DNA from: CAWIUB01 sp963839995
GTDB lineage: Bacteria > Actinomycetota > Actinomycetes > Mycobacteriales > Jatrophihabitantaceae
DNA: 64,000 bases
Reading direction: 5' to 3'
NCBI GenBank assembly: GCA_963839995.1
Contig: CAWIXH010000001.1
Span: forward strand, 248,001 to 312,000
In this document: one piece after another, positions 54,586 through 63,560 of the stretch
How positions within the stretch are numbered: position 1 is the first letter of the stretch
Layout: every line of letters starts with the position of its first letter
The notes under the pieces: generated by a model
Databases searched by the model: none
The model's input: the letters and a program-made list of their open reading frames with translations, nothing else
What the model was told of the DNA's origin: nothing
Position numbers and translations under genes: made by a program

Positions 54586-56049
54586 ATGACCCAGACCGCA
54601 CCAGCCACCGCCTTCGACGCAGCGGCCGCGAGCACCGCTTACCGCAACGCGCTCGACGTCGTCGCCGCCGTAGAGCCGAACGTCGCAGCCGCGATCCGAA
54701 AGGAGCTCGCCGATCAGCGCAGCTCGCTCAAGCTGATCGCCAGTGAGAACTACGCCTCGCCAGCTGTGCTCCTCGCCATGGGCACCTGGCTGTCCGACAA
54801 GTACGCCGAAGGCACGATCGGGCACCGCTTCTACGCCGGCTGCCAGAACATCGATACCGTCGAGCAGCTGGCCGCCGACCACGCCACGGCGTTGTTCGGC
54901 GCGCCGCACGCATACGTCCAGCCGCACTCCGGCATCGACGCGAATCTCGTTGCGTTCTGGGCGATTCTGGCCCAACGGATCGAGTCACCTGCGCTGGCGG
55001 ACGCTGGCGCCCGGCAGGTGAACGACCTGTCCGGCGAGGCGTGGGAGCAGCTGCGGAGACGGTTCGGCGAGCAGCGGCTGCTCGGCATGTCGCTCGACAC
55101 CGGCGGTCACCTGACCCACGGCTTCCGGCCCAACATCTCCGGCAAGATGTTCGCCCACGCCACGTACGGCACCGACCCGACCACCGGCCTGCTGGACTAT
55201 GCCGAGGTGCGCCGCCAGGCCAAGGACTTCAAGCCGCTGATCCTGATGGCCGGCTACTCGGCATATCCCCGCAAGATCAATTTTGCGACGATGCGGGAGA
55301 TCGCCGACGAGGTTGGGGCGACGCTGCTGGTCGACATGGCGCACTTCGCCGGACTGGTCGCCGGCTCGGTCTTTACGGGCGACTTCGACCCGGTGCCGCA
55401 CGCGCACGTCACGACGACCACCACGCACAAGTCGCTACGCGGCCCTCGGGGCGGAATGGTCCTCTGCCAGCCAGAGTTCGCCGACTCGGTCGACCGGGGC
55501 TGCCCGATGGTGCTCGGCGGCCCGCTCGGCCACGTGATGGCCGCGAAGGCGGTGGCCCTGGCCGAAGCTCGTCAGCCGGAGTTCCGGACGTACGCGCAGG
55601 CCGTCGCCGACAACGCCGTCTCGCTGGCCGAGGGGCTGCTCAAGCGTGGCGCCGGGCTGGTCACCGGCGGCACCGAGAACCACATAGTGCTGCTCGACGT
55701 GAGATCGTTCGGGATCACCGGACGGCACGCCGAGTCCGCACTGGTCGACTCCGGCATCGTCACCAATCGCAACTCGATCCCTCGCGACCCGAACGGCCCC
55801 TGGTACACCTCGGGCATCCGGCTCGGCACGCCGGCGCTCACCTCCCGCGGCTTCGGGGCCGACGACTTCGACGCGGTCGCCGCGCTGATCGTGGACGTGC
55901 TGGCCGCCACGTCGCCGGCCGCTGCGCCGGACGGGTCGCCGTCCAAGGCCCGCTACGCCCTGGCCAACGGCGTGGCCGCGCACACCCAGGCCGCCGCCAT
56001 GGAACTGCTGGGCGCCCATCCGCTCTACCCCGGCCTCGACCTCGGCTAG
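54586..56049 (+). CDS. glyA: Serine hydroxymethyltransferase
   Basis: PLP enzyme that interconverts serine and glycine with tetrahydrofolate. Motifs: LKLIASENYASPAVLLAMG, YAEGTIGHRFYAGCQNIDTVE, PHSGIDANLVAFWA, LVDMAHFAGLVAG, TTTTHKSLRGPRGGMVLC with the PLP-binding Lys, and SGIRLGTPALTSRG. At 487 residues it is longer than the classic about 420-residue GlyA and belongs to the longer actinobacterial form. ATG 54586 follows GGAGGAG by 4 nt. Regulated by the ZTP riboswitch ahead of it. Confidence 0.95.
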   Translation: MTQTAPATAFDAAAASTAYRNALDVVAAVEPNVAAAIRKELADQRSSLKLIASENYASPAVLLAMGTWLSDKYAEGTIGHRFYAGCQNIDTVEQLAADHATALFGAPHAYVQPHSGIDANLVAFWAILAQRIESPALADAGARQVNDLSGEAWEQLRRRFGEQRLLGMSLDTGGHLTHGFRPNISGKMFAHATYGTDPTTGLLDYAEVRRQAKDFKPLILMAGYSAYPRKINFATMREIADEVGATLLVDMAHFAGLVAGSVFTGDFDPVPHAHVTTTTTHKSLRGPRGGMVLCQPEFADSVDRGCPMVLGGPLGHVMAAKAVALAEARQPEFRTYAQAVADNAVSLAEGLLKRGAGLVTGGTENHIVLLDVRSFGITGRHAESALVDSGIVTNRNSIPRDPNGPWYTSGIRLGTPALTSRGFGADDFDAVAALIVDVLAATSPAAAPDGSPSKARYALANGVAAHTQAAAMELLGAHPLYPGLDLG

Positions 56050-56119
56050 CCGCCGCGCACCCCCCACTTCGGGAGTGTCTGGTGCGGAAGGCGAACCAAC
56101 TACTCCCGACGTCGTGAGG

Positions 56120-57169
56120 TTAGTCCGCCGTGGCGCCGCCCGCCTCCAGGGAGTCGCCAGCCGGCAACTCGTTGTGCCCGCCGAACTGCTGGCGCATGGC
56201 CGACAGCAGCTGGTTGGCGAACCGGTCCTGGTCGCGGGACGCGAACCGCTCGTACAAGGCCGAGGAGAGCACCGGCGCAGGGACGCCGATGTCGATGGCG
56301 GCCTTGACCGTCCACCGTCCCTCGCCCGAGTCCGACACCCGGCCGGCCAGCCCATCGAGCGTGGGGTTCGAGTGCAGTGCGGCAGCGGTCAGGTCGAGCA
56401 GCCACGAGGAGACGACACTGCCGCGCCGCCATACCTCGGCCACCTTCGGGGTGTCGATGTCGAATTGGTAGTACTCGGGCTCCTCGAGTGGCGCGACCTC
56501 GGCTGAGTGCTCCTGCTGCTTGATGCCGGCATCGGCGTGCTCGAGGATGTTGAGCCCCTCGGCGTACGCGGCCATGATGCCGTACTCGATGCCGTTGTGG
56601 ACCATCTTGACGAAGTGGCCCGCCCCGGACGGACCGCAGTGCAGATACCCCTGCTCCTCCTGCTCCGGCTCCCCCGTGCGGCCCGGGGTTCGCGCGATGT
56701 CGCCCAGACCGGGGGCGATCGCCTTCAGCAGCGCGTCGATGTGGCGAACCGCGTCCTCGTCGCCGCCCACCATCAGACAGTAGCCGCGTTCGAGGCCGAA
56801 GACACCGCCGCTGGTGCCCGCGTCGATGAAGTGAATCCCCTTTTCCCGCAGGGCTTTCGATCGGCGGACGTCATCGTGGTAGTTGGAGTTGCCGCCGTCG
56901 ATGATGATGTCGCCCGGTTCCATCAAATCGGCCAGGTGCTCCACGACCTTGCCCGTGATGCCTGCCGGGATCATCACCCACGCCACCCGTGGGACCGTCA
57001 GCTTGTCGACGAACTCCTCGAGTGTCGTCGCGCCGGACGCGCCCTCGCCGACCAGGTCTTGCACCGAGTCGGGACTGACGTCGTAGACCACGCACTGGTG
57101 GCCGTTGCGCATGAGCCGGCGCACGATGTTGGCGCCCATCCTGCCGAGGCCGATCATTCCGAGCTGCAT
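56120..57169 (-). CDS. gnd: 6-phosphogluconate dehydrogenase, decarboxylating (short form)
   Basis: Oxidative pentose phosphate enzyme making ribulose-5-phosphate. The 349-residue protein begins QLGMIGLGRMGANIVRRLM (dinucleotide fold), has IIIDGGNSNYHDDVRR, HFIDAGTSGGVFGLERGYCLMVGG and the catalytic GPSGAGHFVKMVHNGIEYGIM. Length fits the short, often NAD-preferring type found in actinobacteria, not the 470-residue NADP type. It starts immediately after the pgi stop (TAGATG), so both are in one operon. Confidence 0.93.
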   Translation of the reverse strand: MQLGMIGLGRMGANIVRRLMRNGHQCVVYDVSPDSVQDLVGEGASGATTLEEFVDKLTVPRVAWVMIPAGITGKVVEHLADLMEPGDIIIDGGNSNYHDDVRRSKALREKGIHFIDAGTSGGVFGLERGYCLMVGGDEDAVRHIDALLKAIAPGLGDIARTPGRTGEPEQEEQGYLHCGPSGAGHFVKMVHNGIEYGIMAAYAEGLNILEHADAGIKQQEHSAEVAPLEEPEYYQFDIDTPKVAEVWRRGSVVSSWLLDLTAAALHSNPTLDGLAGRVSDSGEGRWTVKAAIDIGVPAPVLSSALYERFASRDQDRFANQLLSAMRQQFGGHNELPAGDSLEAGGATAD

Positions 57170-58807
57170 CTAGGGCTCCTGACGGTTGACTCTGTAGCGG
57201 CTGATGAGGGCGTTCGTCGAGCTGTCGTGCCCGAGTTCGGTGTCGCTGACGAGCTCCTCGGCGACCTTCTTGGCGAGTACCTTGCCCAGCTCCACGCCCC
57301 ACTGGTCGAAGGAGTTCACGCTCCACACGGTTCCCTGGACGAACACGCTGTGCTCGTAGAGGGCCACCAGCTTGCCCAGTGCCGACGGTGTCAGCCGATC
57401 GAGCAGCAGGGTGTTGGTGGGTCGGTTGCCCTCGAATACGCGGTGTGGCACTAGCCAGTCCGGCGTGCCCTCCTCGGCGACCTGCGAAGCGCTCTTGCCG
57501 AACGCCAGCGCCTCGGTCTGCGCGAACACGTTCGCGGTCAGCAGGTGATGGTGGTTGCCGAGCGGGTTGAGCGTGTGCAGGAATCCGATGAAGTCCGCGG
57601 GGATGAGCCGGGTGCCCTGGTGGATCAGCTGGTAGAAGCTGTGCTGGCCGTTCGTCCCGGGCTCGCCCCAGAAGACCGGCGACGTGTCGTAACCAACGCG
57701 CTCGCCCGTCAACGTCACGGACTTGCCGTTCGACTCCATCGTCAGCTGCTGCAGGTAGGCCGGGAATCGCTTCAGATACTGGTCATACGGCAGCACGGCC
57801 TGGGTCTGCGCTCCGAAGAAGTCGCTGTACCAGACGGTGAGCAGCCCGAGAATCACCGGCAGGTTCGCCTCGAACGGCGCGGTGCGGAAGTGCTCGTCCA
57901 TGGCGTGGAACCCGGCGAGCAGCTCGGTGAAGGCGTCCGGCCCGATCGCGATCATCGTGGACAGCCCGATGGCTGAGTCCATCGAGTAGCGCCCGCCGAC
58001 CCAGTCCCAGAAGCCGAACATGTTCATGACGTCGATGCCGAACTTGGCTACCTCGTCGGCATTAGTCGACACCGCGACGAAGTGCCGGGCGATGGCGGAC
58101 TCGTCATGCAGGGCGGCGAGCGTCCATTCCCGAGCACTCTGCGCGTTGGTCATCGTCTCCAGGGTCGTGAAGGTCTTGGACGACACGATGAACAACGTCT
58201 CGGCGGGGTCCAGATCGCGGGTGGCCTCGGCGAAGTCGGTGCCGTCGACGTTGGAGACGAACCGGAACGTCAACTCGCGGGTGCTGTAGTGGCGCAGTGC
58301 CTCGTAGGCCATCACCGGGCCCAGATCTGAACCGCCGATGCCGATGTTGACGACGTTGCGAATCGGCTGGCCGGTGTGCCCGAGCCAGGCGCCGTCGCGC
58401 ACCTGCGTGGCGAAGTACGCCATGCGGCCCAGCACCTCGTGCACGACGGGGACCACGTCGATGCCGTCGACCAGGATCTGCTGCCCGGCCGGGGCTCGTA
58501 GCGCTACGTGCAAGACCGCGCGATCCTCGGTGATGTTGATCTTCTCACCTGCGAACATCGCGTCGATGCGCTCACGCAGGCCGGATTCAGCGGCGAGCTG
58601 CAGCAACAGCGACAGCGTCTCGGCCGTGATCCGGTTCTTGGAGTAGTCGAGGTAGATGCCCTCCGTATCCAGCACGAACCGCTCGCCGCGCTGAGGGTCG
58701 CTGTCGAACAGGTCCCGCAGGTGCACGTCGCGGATCTGCGCGTGGTGCGCCGCAAGCGCCTGCCACGCACCTTGCGAGGTAATCGGCGTCGGTTGAGGTG
58801 CGATCAT
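57170..58807 (-). CDS. pgi: Glucose-6-phosphate isomerase
   Basis: Interconverts glucose-6-P and fructose-6-P. 545 residues with VNIGIGGSDLGPVMAYEAL, FIVSSKTFTTLETMTNA, FWDWVGGRYSMDSAIGLS, QLTMESNGKSV, WGEPGTNGQHSFYQLIHQGT and FDQWGVELGKVLA, the full set of PGI signatures and catalytic Glu/His/Lys. Upstream, divergent from ugd with a 115-nt gap. Together with gnd and ugd it supplies hexose phosphates and nucleotide-sugar precursors. Confidence 0.96.
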   Translation of the reverse strand: MIAPQPTPITSQGAWQALAAHHAQIRDVHLRDLFDSDPQRGERFVLDTEGIYLDYSKNRITAETLSLLLQLAAESGLRERIDAMFAGEKINITEDRAVLHVALRAPAGQQILVDGIDVVPVVHEVLGRMAYFATQVRDGAWLGHTGQPIRNVVNIGIGGSDLGPVMAYEALRHYSTRELTFRFVSNVDGTDFAEATRDLDPAETLFIVSSKTFTTLETMTNAQSAREWTLAALHDESAIARHFVAVSTNADEVAKFGIDVMNMFGFWDWVGGRYSMDSAIGLSTMIAIGPDAFTELLAGFHAMDEHFRTAPFEANLPVILGLLTVWYSDFFGAQTQAVLPYDQYLKRFPAYLQQLTMESNGKSVTLTGERVGYDTSPVFWGEPGTNGQHSFYQLIHQGTRLIPADFIGFLHTLNPLGNHHHLLTANVFAQTEALAFGKSASQVAEEGTPDWLVPHRVFEGNRPTNTLLLDRLTPSALGKLVALYEHSVFVQGTVWSVNSFDQWGVELGKVLAKKVAEELVSDTELGHDSSTNALISRYRVNRQEP

Positions 58808-58922
58808 GGGTCCATCTCAGCACCCTGGTCAGATGCCGCGCCAGGGGCTTCCCGGTGGCGTACAGCGCCCGATCGACCGACTACCCTGGCCGGATTACCG
58901 AGGCAAGAAGGGGAACATCGAC

Positions 58923-60248
58923 GTGAGTGATGAACGGCCGAGGCTGTCCGTTATCGGTACGGGCTATCTGGGCGCGACGCACGCCGTGTGCATGGTCGAG
59001 CTGGGCTATGAGGTTGTCGGCCTGGACATCGACGAGGAGAAGATCGCCCGGCTGTGCGCCGGCGAGATTCCCTTCCACGAGCCGGGCCTGCCCGAGCTGC
59101 TGATGAAGCACATCGACGGCGGCCGACTGCGGTTCACTACTTCGTACAAGGACGTCGCGGAAAACGCCGACATCCATTTCGTATGCGTCGGCACGCCGCA
59201 GCGCAAGAGCGACTACGCGGCCGACATGAGTTACGTCGAGGCCGCGTTCGCGTCCCTCGCCCCGCACCTCACGCGGCGCGCGTTGGTGGTCGGCAAGTCG
59301 ACGGTGCCCGCCGGGACGGCCGTCCAGATGCAGGCACTGCTGCGCGAGTACGCTCCGTCCGACGAAGTTGAACTCGCCTGGAATCCCGAGTTCCTGCGCG
59401 AGGGGTTCGCGGTCGAGGACACGCTGCACCCCGATCGGCTGGTGTTCGGAGTCGAGTCCGCGTGGGCCGAGCAGCAGCTGCGTGCCGCCTTCGCGCAGCC
59501 CATTGCCGACGGCGCGCCGGTCGTTGTCACCGACTTCGCGACGGCGGAGCTGGTCAAGGTGGCGGCCAACTCGTTCCTGGCTACCAAGATCTCGTTCATC
59601 AACGCGATGGCCGAGATCTGCGAGGTCACCGGGGCGGATGTCAAGCAGCTCGCGCAGGCGATCGGCTACGACCCGCGGATCGGGCACCGGTTCCTGTCGG
59701 CCGGGCTGGGCTTCGGCGGCGGCTGTCTGCCCAAGGACATCCGCGCGTTCATCGCCCGGGCCGGCGAACTCGGCGTCGACCAGGCGGTGTCGTTCCTGCG
59801 AGAGGTCGACGAGATCAACCTGCGCCGCCGCGCTCGGACCCTGGAGATCGGCCTCGACCTGGTCGACGGCACGTACCGCGGGACGCGGGTGGCGGTGCTG
59901 GGCGCGGCGTTCAAGCCGAACAGCGACGACATCCGCGACTCGCCCGCCCTGGACGTGGCCGCCTCGATCAAGCGGCACGGCGCCGAGGTCGTCGTCTACG
60001 ACCCGTACGCGATGGACAACGCCCGCCTGCTGCATCCGGAACTGACCTACGGCGCGTCTCTGGACGAGGCGGTGTCGGGCGCGGATCTGCTGCTGCTGCT
60101 CACCGAGTGGGACGAGTTCAAGGCCATGGATCCGGAGGCGGTCGGCGCGTGGGTCGGCCAGCGGAACATCGTGGACGGGCGAAACGTGCTGGACCCCGTC
60201 GTGTGGCGTGCCGCCGGCTGGCATTACCGTGCACTGGGACGGCCGTGA
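58923..60248 (+). CDS. ugd: UDP-glucose 6-dehydrogenase
   Basis: Oxidises UDP-glucose to UDP-glucuronate with two NAD+. The 441-residue protein has VIGTGYLGATHAVCMVELGY (NAD motif), FVCVGTPQRKSDYAAD, VGKSTVPAGTA, WNPEFLREGFAVEDTLHPDR, ANSFLATKISFINAMAEICE and GLGFGGGCLPKDIRAF with the catalytic Cys. GTG 58923 begins the conserved part; the frame is open to 58806 but that overlaps the divergent pgi promoter region. UDP-glucuronate could feed acidic surface glycans. Confidence 0.93.
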   Translation: MSDERPRLSVIGTGYLGATHAVCMVELGYEVVGLDIDEEKIARLCAGEIPFHEPGLPELLMKHIDGGRLRFTTSYKDVAENADIHFVCVGTPQRKSDYAADMSYVEAAFASLAPHLTRRALVVGKSTVPAGTAVQMQALLREYAPSDEVELAWNPEFLREGFAVEDTLHPDRLVFGVESAWAEQQLRAAFAQPIADGAPVVVTDFATAELVKVAANSFLATKISFINAMAEICEVTGADVKQLAQAIGYDPRIGHRFLSAGLGFGGGCLPKDIRAFIARAGELGVDQAVSFLREVDEINLRRRARTLEIGLDLVDGTYRGTRVAVLGAAFKPNSDDIRDSPALDVAASIKRHGAEVVVYDPYAMDNARLLHPELTYGASLDEAVSGADLLLLLTEWDEFKAMDPEAVGAWVGQRNIVDGRNVLDPVVWRAAGWHYRALGRP

Positions 60249-60351
60249 CGCTCGGTGGACTGCTGAAAACGTTCGGACGCGTCCGAGTTGCTGTACTCCT
60301 CCCACAGCCCGATGACCACGCGCGTCCCCGACGGTCGTGGAGCGGACCCGG

Positions 60352-60747
60352 CTACGCTCGGATCAACCGCAACGCGGGGTCGATACCGGCGAGATCATCG
60401 GGATCGCTCGTCACCACGGCGTGATGACGGTCCCTCGCGCACAGCGCGACGTGTACATCGATCACGTCGTCGTGACCGCCTTCCGCGCACATCGAACCCA
60501 CGGCGCGGGCCGCGCTGAGCGTCATGATCGCGATGTCAACGTCAGGCGACTTGATCAGCCGCGCCAGCCGTACTTGCCGAGGACCGCGCCACGCCTGGGC
60601 GATGACACCGACCGGAACGCAGATCGTTCCGCCGCGCCGTCGCACCTCCTCCAAGCGGGCTTGCATGATGACTGCCTTGCTGGGTTGATCGAGCGCCAGG
60701 AGCGCGCCCGTGTCAAGGGTCAGTCCGGTGGTGGAAGTCGAACTCAC
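60352..60747 (-). CDS. vapC: VapC-type PIN-domain toxin
   Basis: 131 residues: GLTLDTGALLALDQPSKAVI (first Asp), ICVPVGVIAQAWRGPRQVR in place of the conserved Glu segment, DDVIDVHVALCARDR (acidic pair) and VVTSDPDDLAGIDPAL (last Asp). Start GTG 60747 overlaps the stop of its antitoxin as GTGA. Genomic neighbourhood: converges on ugd. Confidence 0.82.
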   Translation of the reverse strand: MSSTSTTGLTLDTGALLALDQPSKAVIMQARLEEVRRRGGTICVPVGVIAQAWRGPRQVRLARLIKSPDVDIAIMTLSAARAVGSMCAEGGHDDVIDVHVALCARDRHHAVVTSDPDDLAGIDPALRLIRA

Positions 60748-61001
60748 CCCGCTGTCCGTTCGCTTCGCTCGGGCGCCGTCGCCAGGCCTACCCCGTCCAA
60801 CTCGCCGGTGACCTGCCGCCGTACGTTGTCCGGTATGGGGGTCTCGGATCGCCACGAAGTCAGGATTTCGTCCAGGCTTTCCCGCTCCTGGTAGTCGGCC
60901 AAAGCGGTGGCGACATACGAGCTGACCTGCCCCTCGCCGCCTGCCGCGTGCTTGATCTTGTCGACCAAGTCCTCGGGAAGACTTACCGTAATGCGCTTCA
61001 T
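60744..61001 (-). CDS. vapB: VapB-type ribbon-helix-helix antitoxin
   Basis: 85 residues. KRITVSLPEDLVDKIKHAAGGEGQVSSYVATALADY is a clear ribbon-helix-helix start; the tail (ILTSWRSETPIPDNVRR) would bind the toxin. ATG 61001 has the leaderless-type element 6 nt upstream. Intact and coupled to the PIN toxin at 60747. Confidence 0.85.
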   Translation of the reverse strand: MKRITVSLPEDLVDKIKHAAGGEGQVSSYVATALADYQERESLDEILTSWRSETPIPDNVRRQVTGELDGVGLATAPERSERTAG

Positions 61002-61013
61002 ACAATCATCATA
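61002..61013 (-). promoter_or_regulatory. Leaderless-type -10 of vapBC at 60.7-61.0 kb
   Basis: On the minus strand TATGAT (61013-61008) followed by GATTGT and ATG 61001; the hexamer is near consensus and no Shine-Dalgarno sequence fits in the gap. Confidence 0.6.
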
Positions 61014-61070
61014 CCAAACGGTTATTCCCCCGGGGATCGGATTGGGTTCAGCCCGGGCGCGCTACAGCGC

Positions 61071-61082
61071 TACACTTGCGCT
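61071..61082 (+). promoter_or_regulatory. Leaderless-type -10 of fitAB-like operon
   Basis: TACACT at 61071-61076, 6 nt before ATG 61083. A direct repeat GCGCTACA (at about 61059 and 61067) overlaps it and may be the antitoxin binding site. Confidence 0.5.
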
Positions 61083-61319
61083 ATGGCGACGATTCAGATC
61101 CGTGAGCTTCCCGAAGACACGTACGAGACGATCCGACGCCGCGCTCGCGCGGCGGGGCAATCGATCCAGGCTTACATGCGCGATCAGGTGGTCGAACTCG
61201 CCGCCCGCCGCACCAAGGACGAGGCCTGGACCGCAATCGAGTCCGCGTTGGCCGCCGAGGATTCCGCCGGGTCGACGCTGAAAGACATCACCCGCGACTT
61301 GGCCGCCGAACGCAGGTGA
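61083..61319 (+). CDS. FitA-like antitoxin
   Basis: 78 residues: ATIQIRELPEDTYETIRRRARAAGQSIQAYMRDQVVELA is the FitA/VapB ribbon-helix-helix pattern, with a short acidic tail (AWTAIESALAAEDSAG). Divergent from the vapBC at 60.7-61.0 kb; 81 nt between start codons hold both promoters. Confidence 0.85.
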   Translation: MATIQIRELPEDTYETIRRRARAAGQSIQAYMRDQVVELAARRTKDEAWTAIESALAAEDSAGSTLKDITRDLAAERR

Positions 61320-61714
61320 CCGAACGGGTCATCGACGCGTCCGCCGTCGCCTATGCGTTGATCGGAAAGACGTCCGACGCCGTGGGTCTGCGCACGGCCT
61401 TGCGCGGCACCGACTGTCACGCCCCGCATCTGATCGATGCCGAGCTGGGCAACGTGCTGCGAAGACGGACCCGGGCGGGAGACGTCACGCCTACCCAGGC
61501 CCACACGGCGCTGCGCGCCGCCCGCGACGTCATCGATTACCGCTACCCCCACATCGGTGCTCTGGCGGACCTGGCCTGGACCTGGCGAGACAACCTGTCC
61601 TTCTACGACGCGCTCTACGTCGCCCTGGCCGTTCGCCTGGACATCCCGCTGGTCACCGGTGATCGCCGGCTGAGCGGGACACCAGGCTTGCCCTGCTCCA
61701 TTGAACTGATCTGA
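61316..61714 (+). CDS. PIN-domain toxin (FitB/VapC-like)
   Basis: 132 residues with all four acidic positions: TERVIDASAVAYALIG, HAPHLIDAELGNVLRRR, FYDALYVALAVRL and PLVTGDRRLSG. GTG 61316 forms GTGA with the antitoxin. Intact, so with 60.3-61.0 kb two complete and different PIN modules stand back to back. Confidence 0.87.
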   Translation: MTERVIDASAVAYALIGKTSDAVGLRTALRGTDCHAPHLIDAELGNVLRRRTRAGDVTPTQAHTALRAARDVIDYRYPHIGALADLAWTWRDNLSFYDALYVALAVRLDIPLVTGDRRLSGTPGLPCSIELI

Positions 61715-61786
61715 TTCCCGCCTGCTCAGTCGAACCGGATGTGCCTTATTCCGATCCATGCCCCCCGCAAGCTACCGCCCGACGCG

Positions 61787-62689
61787 TCAGCTGGTGATGT
61801 CCTTGCGTTGGAAGTGGATCCACGCGGCGCCGAAGAACACCGCCGCGTAGCAGAGCGCCAGGCCGATGCCACGCAGCATGTCGTCCCAGACGACGGTCGG
61901 GCCCAGCGCGTCCAGCCAGGAGAACTGGAAGTGCGTAGGCAGGTAGCGGCGGTACGGGTCGAGTGCGTTGATCGAGTCGAGAATGTTCGACACGACGACC
62001 AGCATGACCGCTCCGCCGACCGCGCCGAGGGGCGCGTCGGTGGCCACGCCGAGGAGGAACGCGAGCGCTGCGACGATCAGTGACTGGATGCTGGCATAGG
62101 CCACCACGATGGCCAGCCGGGCCAGCGCCTCGCCGGTGGTGAACGTCCCGCCGAGCGGCGAGCGGGCCGGCGCCCAGCCGAAGAACAGGCCGCCGACGAC
62201 GTAGCCCCAGGCGGGCAGCAGCACGTTGGCGCCGAAGCTCAAGGTGAGCGCGACGATCAGCTTCTGCTGCAGCAGCCGAGCGCGCGGAATCGGTATGGCG
62301 AGCAGATAGCGCAGCGACGACCAGCTGGCCTCGCTGGCCACCGTGTCGCCGCAGAACAGCGCCACCATGACGACCAGCAGGAAGCCGACCGATGCGAACT
62401 CGGTGAACATGGCGAAGTTGCCGGCGCCGGTCGTGGCGATGTCGACGAGCGCCGCCCCGCCGTTCGACCCGTTGCCGCCGACCTTGAACGCAATCGCGAT
62501 GAGGATGGGCAGAACCACCAGGACGAGGGCGGCCAGCTGCGTACGCCGCCGCTCGAGCTGACGCACGAACTCGACGCGCACCGGCAAGGTACGTCGCGGG
62601 TCGAAGGCCGGCGCCGAGGTTCCTGCCGGCAGAGCGGTCAGCCGCTCGTGCACGCCACGCCGGGTCGGAGCATCCGGAGAGTCAGCCAT
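61787..62689 (-). CDS. ABC-2 type transporter permease
   Basis: 300 residues, about six helices after a hydrophilic lead of about 45 residues. VEFVRQLERRRTQLAALVLVVLPILIAIAF and VGFLLVVMVALFCGDTVASEASWSSLRYLLAIPIPRARLLQQKLI are typical of ABC2_membrane permeases. The end HFQRKDITS matches the family's closing motif. ATG 62689 overlaps the stop of an ATPase remnant (62682-62684). Because the ATPase is deleted, this permease may be an orphan. Confidence 0.82.
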   Translation of the reverse strand: MADSPDAPTRRGVHERLTALPAGTSAPAFDPRRTLPVRVEFVRQLERRRTQLAALVLVVLPILIAIAFKVGGNGSNGGAALVDIATTGAGNFAMFTEFASVGFLLVVMVALFCGDTVASEASWSSLRYLLAIPIPRARLLQQKLIVALTLSFGANVLLPAWGYVVGGLFFGWAPARSPLGGTFTTGEALARLAIVVAYASIQSLIVAALAFLLGVATDAPLGAVGGAVMLVVVSNILDSINALDPYRRYLPTHFQFSWLDALGPTVVWDDMLRGIGLALCYAAVFFGAAWIHFQRKDITS

Positions 62690-62800
62690 GAGGCTCCCCC
62701 ACCAAGTCCAGGAACACGTCCTCCAACGCGCGCCGGGCCGGCACCTGCTGCACAGCGATGCCCACAGACGCGAGAGCCGGAGGACGCCTGAGCATCCAGG
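62682..62800 (-). pseudogene. ABC transporter ATPase, only the C-terminal tail left
   Basis: About 38 codons in one frame read ALASVGIAVQQVPARRALEDVFLDLVGEP and a stop, the standard ending (LEDVFLxL) of export ABC ATPases. Upstream of about 62800 the sequence switches to a hydrolase start in another frame, without Walker or signature motifs. A deletion has joined the two. Confidence 0.75.
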
Positions 62801-63057
62801 TCGGTCTTGCTGCCGCCGAAACCGTGGGCCAGCAGGATCGCCGGCGCGGGCGTCGACGCGGGAAGGTAGAGGGTCGTGTCGAGCTGGACGATTGTGTCGC
62901 CCTCTGGCGTGCCGGGGACGAACTGCGACGTGGTGCGGATGCCCGGGCGGTGGTTGACCACGGCGAGCAGGATCAGGGCCAACAATGCGGCGGCCACGAG
63001 TGATCCGGCGACGACCGTGCTGCGCCGACGGGGCCGGCGCAGCCGCGGGAGCCTCAT
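62795..63057 (-). pseudogene. Alpha/beta hydrolase (CocE-like), only the N-terminus left
   Basis: From ATG 63057: basic lead, one membrane helix or signal anchor (VVAGSLVAAALLALILLAVV), then TPEGDTIVQLDTTLYLPAS and PAILLAHGFGGSKTDLD, where HGFGG is the oxyanion-hole region of hydrolases. The nucleophile Ser and the rest are missing. ATG 63057 overlaps the purE stop (ATGA), so the truncated gene lies at the end of the purKE operon. Confidence 0.7.
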
Positions 63058-63560
63058 TCCGGCAGCGTACGGAGCCTCTCGGCGAGGGCGGCGTCCTTGC
63101 TGTGCGCGGTCTCAGCGAGCGCAACCTGAAAGGCGGCCATCTGCTGTGCCAGCAAGTCGTCGGATGTGGCGAGGATTCGCACCGCGAGCAACCCGGCGTT
63201 GCGCGCGCCCCCGATCGACACAGTCGCGACCGGGATGCCCGCAGGCATCTGCACGATGGACAGCAGCGAGTCCATACCGTCGAGATATTGCAGCGGAACG
63301 GGGACGCCGATCACCGGCAGCGTGGCAAGCGACGCGACGACGCCTGGCAGGTGTGCCGCGCCCCCCGCGCCGGCGATGATCACCTTCAGCCCGCGGCCAG
63401 CTGCCTGCTGTGCGTATGCGGCTGCGTCGAGTGGCGTCCGGTGCGCGGAGACGACCCGGACCTCGTACGGCACGTCGAACTCGGCGAGCGCCTCGGCCGC
63501 GGCAGACATGACGCCCCAGTCCGAGTCGCTGCCCATGATCACGCCCACTATTGGGGTCAC
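63054..63560 (-). CDS. purE: N5-carboxyaminoimidazole ribonucleotide mutase
   Basis: Purine synthesis enzyme that converts N5-CAIR to CAIR. 168 residues with VGVIMGSDSDWGVMSAAAEAL, VVSAHRTPLDAAAYA (SAHRTP signature), IIAGAGGAAHLPGVVASLA and PVQSL-type PVPLQYLDGMDSLLSIVQMPAGIPVATVSIG. GTG 63560 overlaps the purK stop (GTGA). The longer frame to 63719 is inside purK and not used. Confidence 0.95.
   Translation of the reverse strand: MTPIVGVIMGSDSDWGVMSAAAEALAEFDVPYEVRVVSAHRTPLDAAAYAQQAAGRGLKVIIAGAGGAAHLPGVVASLATLPVIGVPVPLQYLDGMDSLLSIVQMPAGIPVATVSIGGARNAGLLAVRILATSDDLLAQQMAAFQVALAETAHSKDAALAERLRTLPE

Noticed and set aside
61086..61759. Minus-strand frames over the FitA/FitB-like genes
   Set aside because: They oppose two clear RHH and PIN genes with coupled GTGA start and a promoter on the plus strand.
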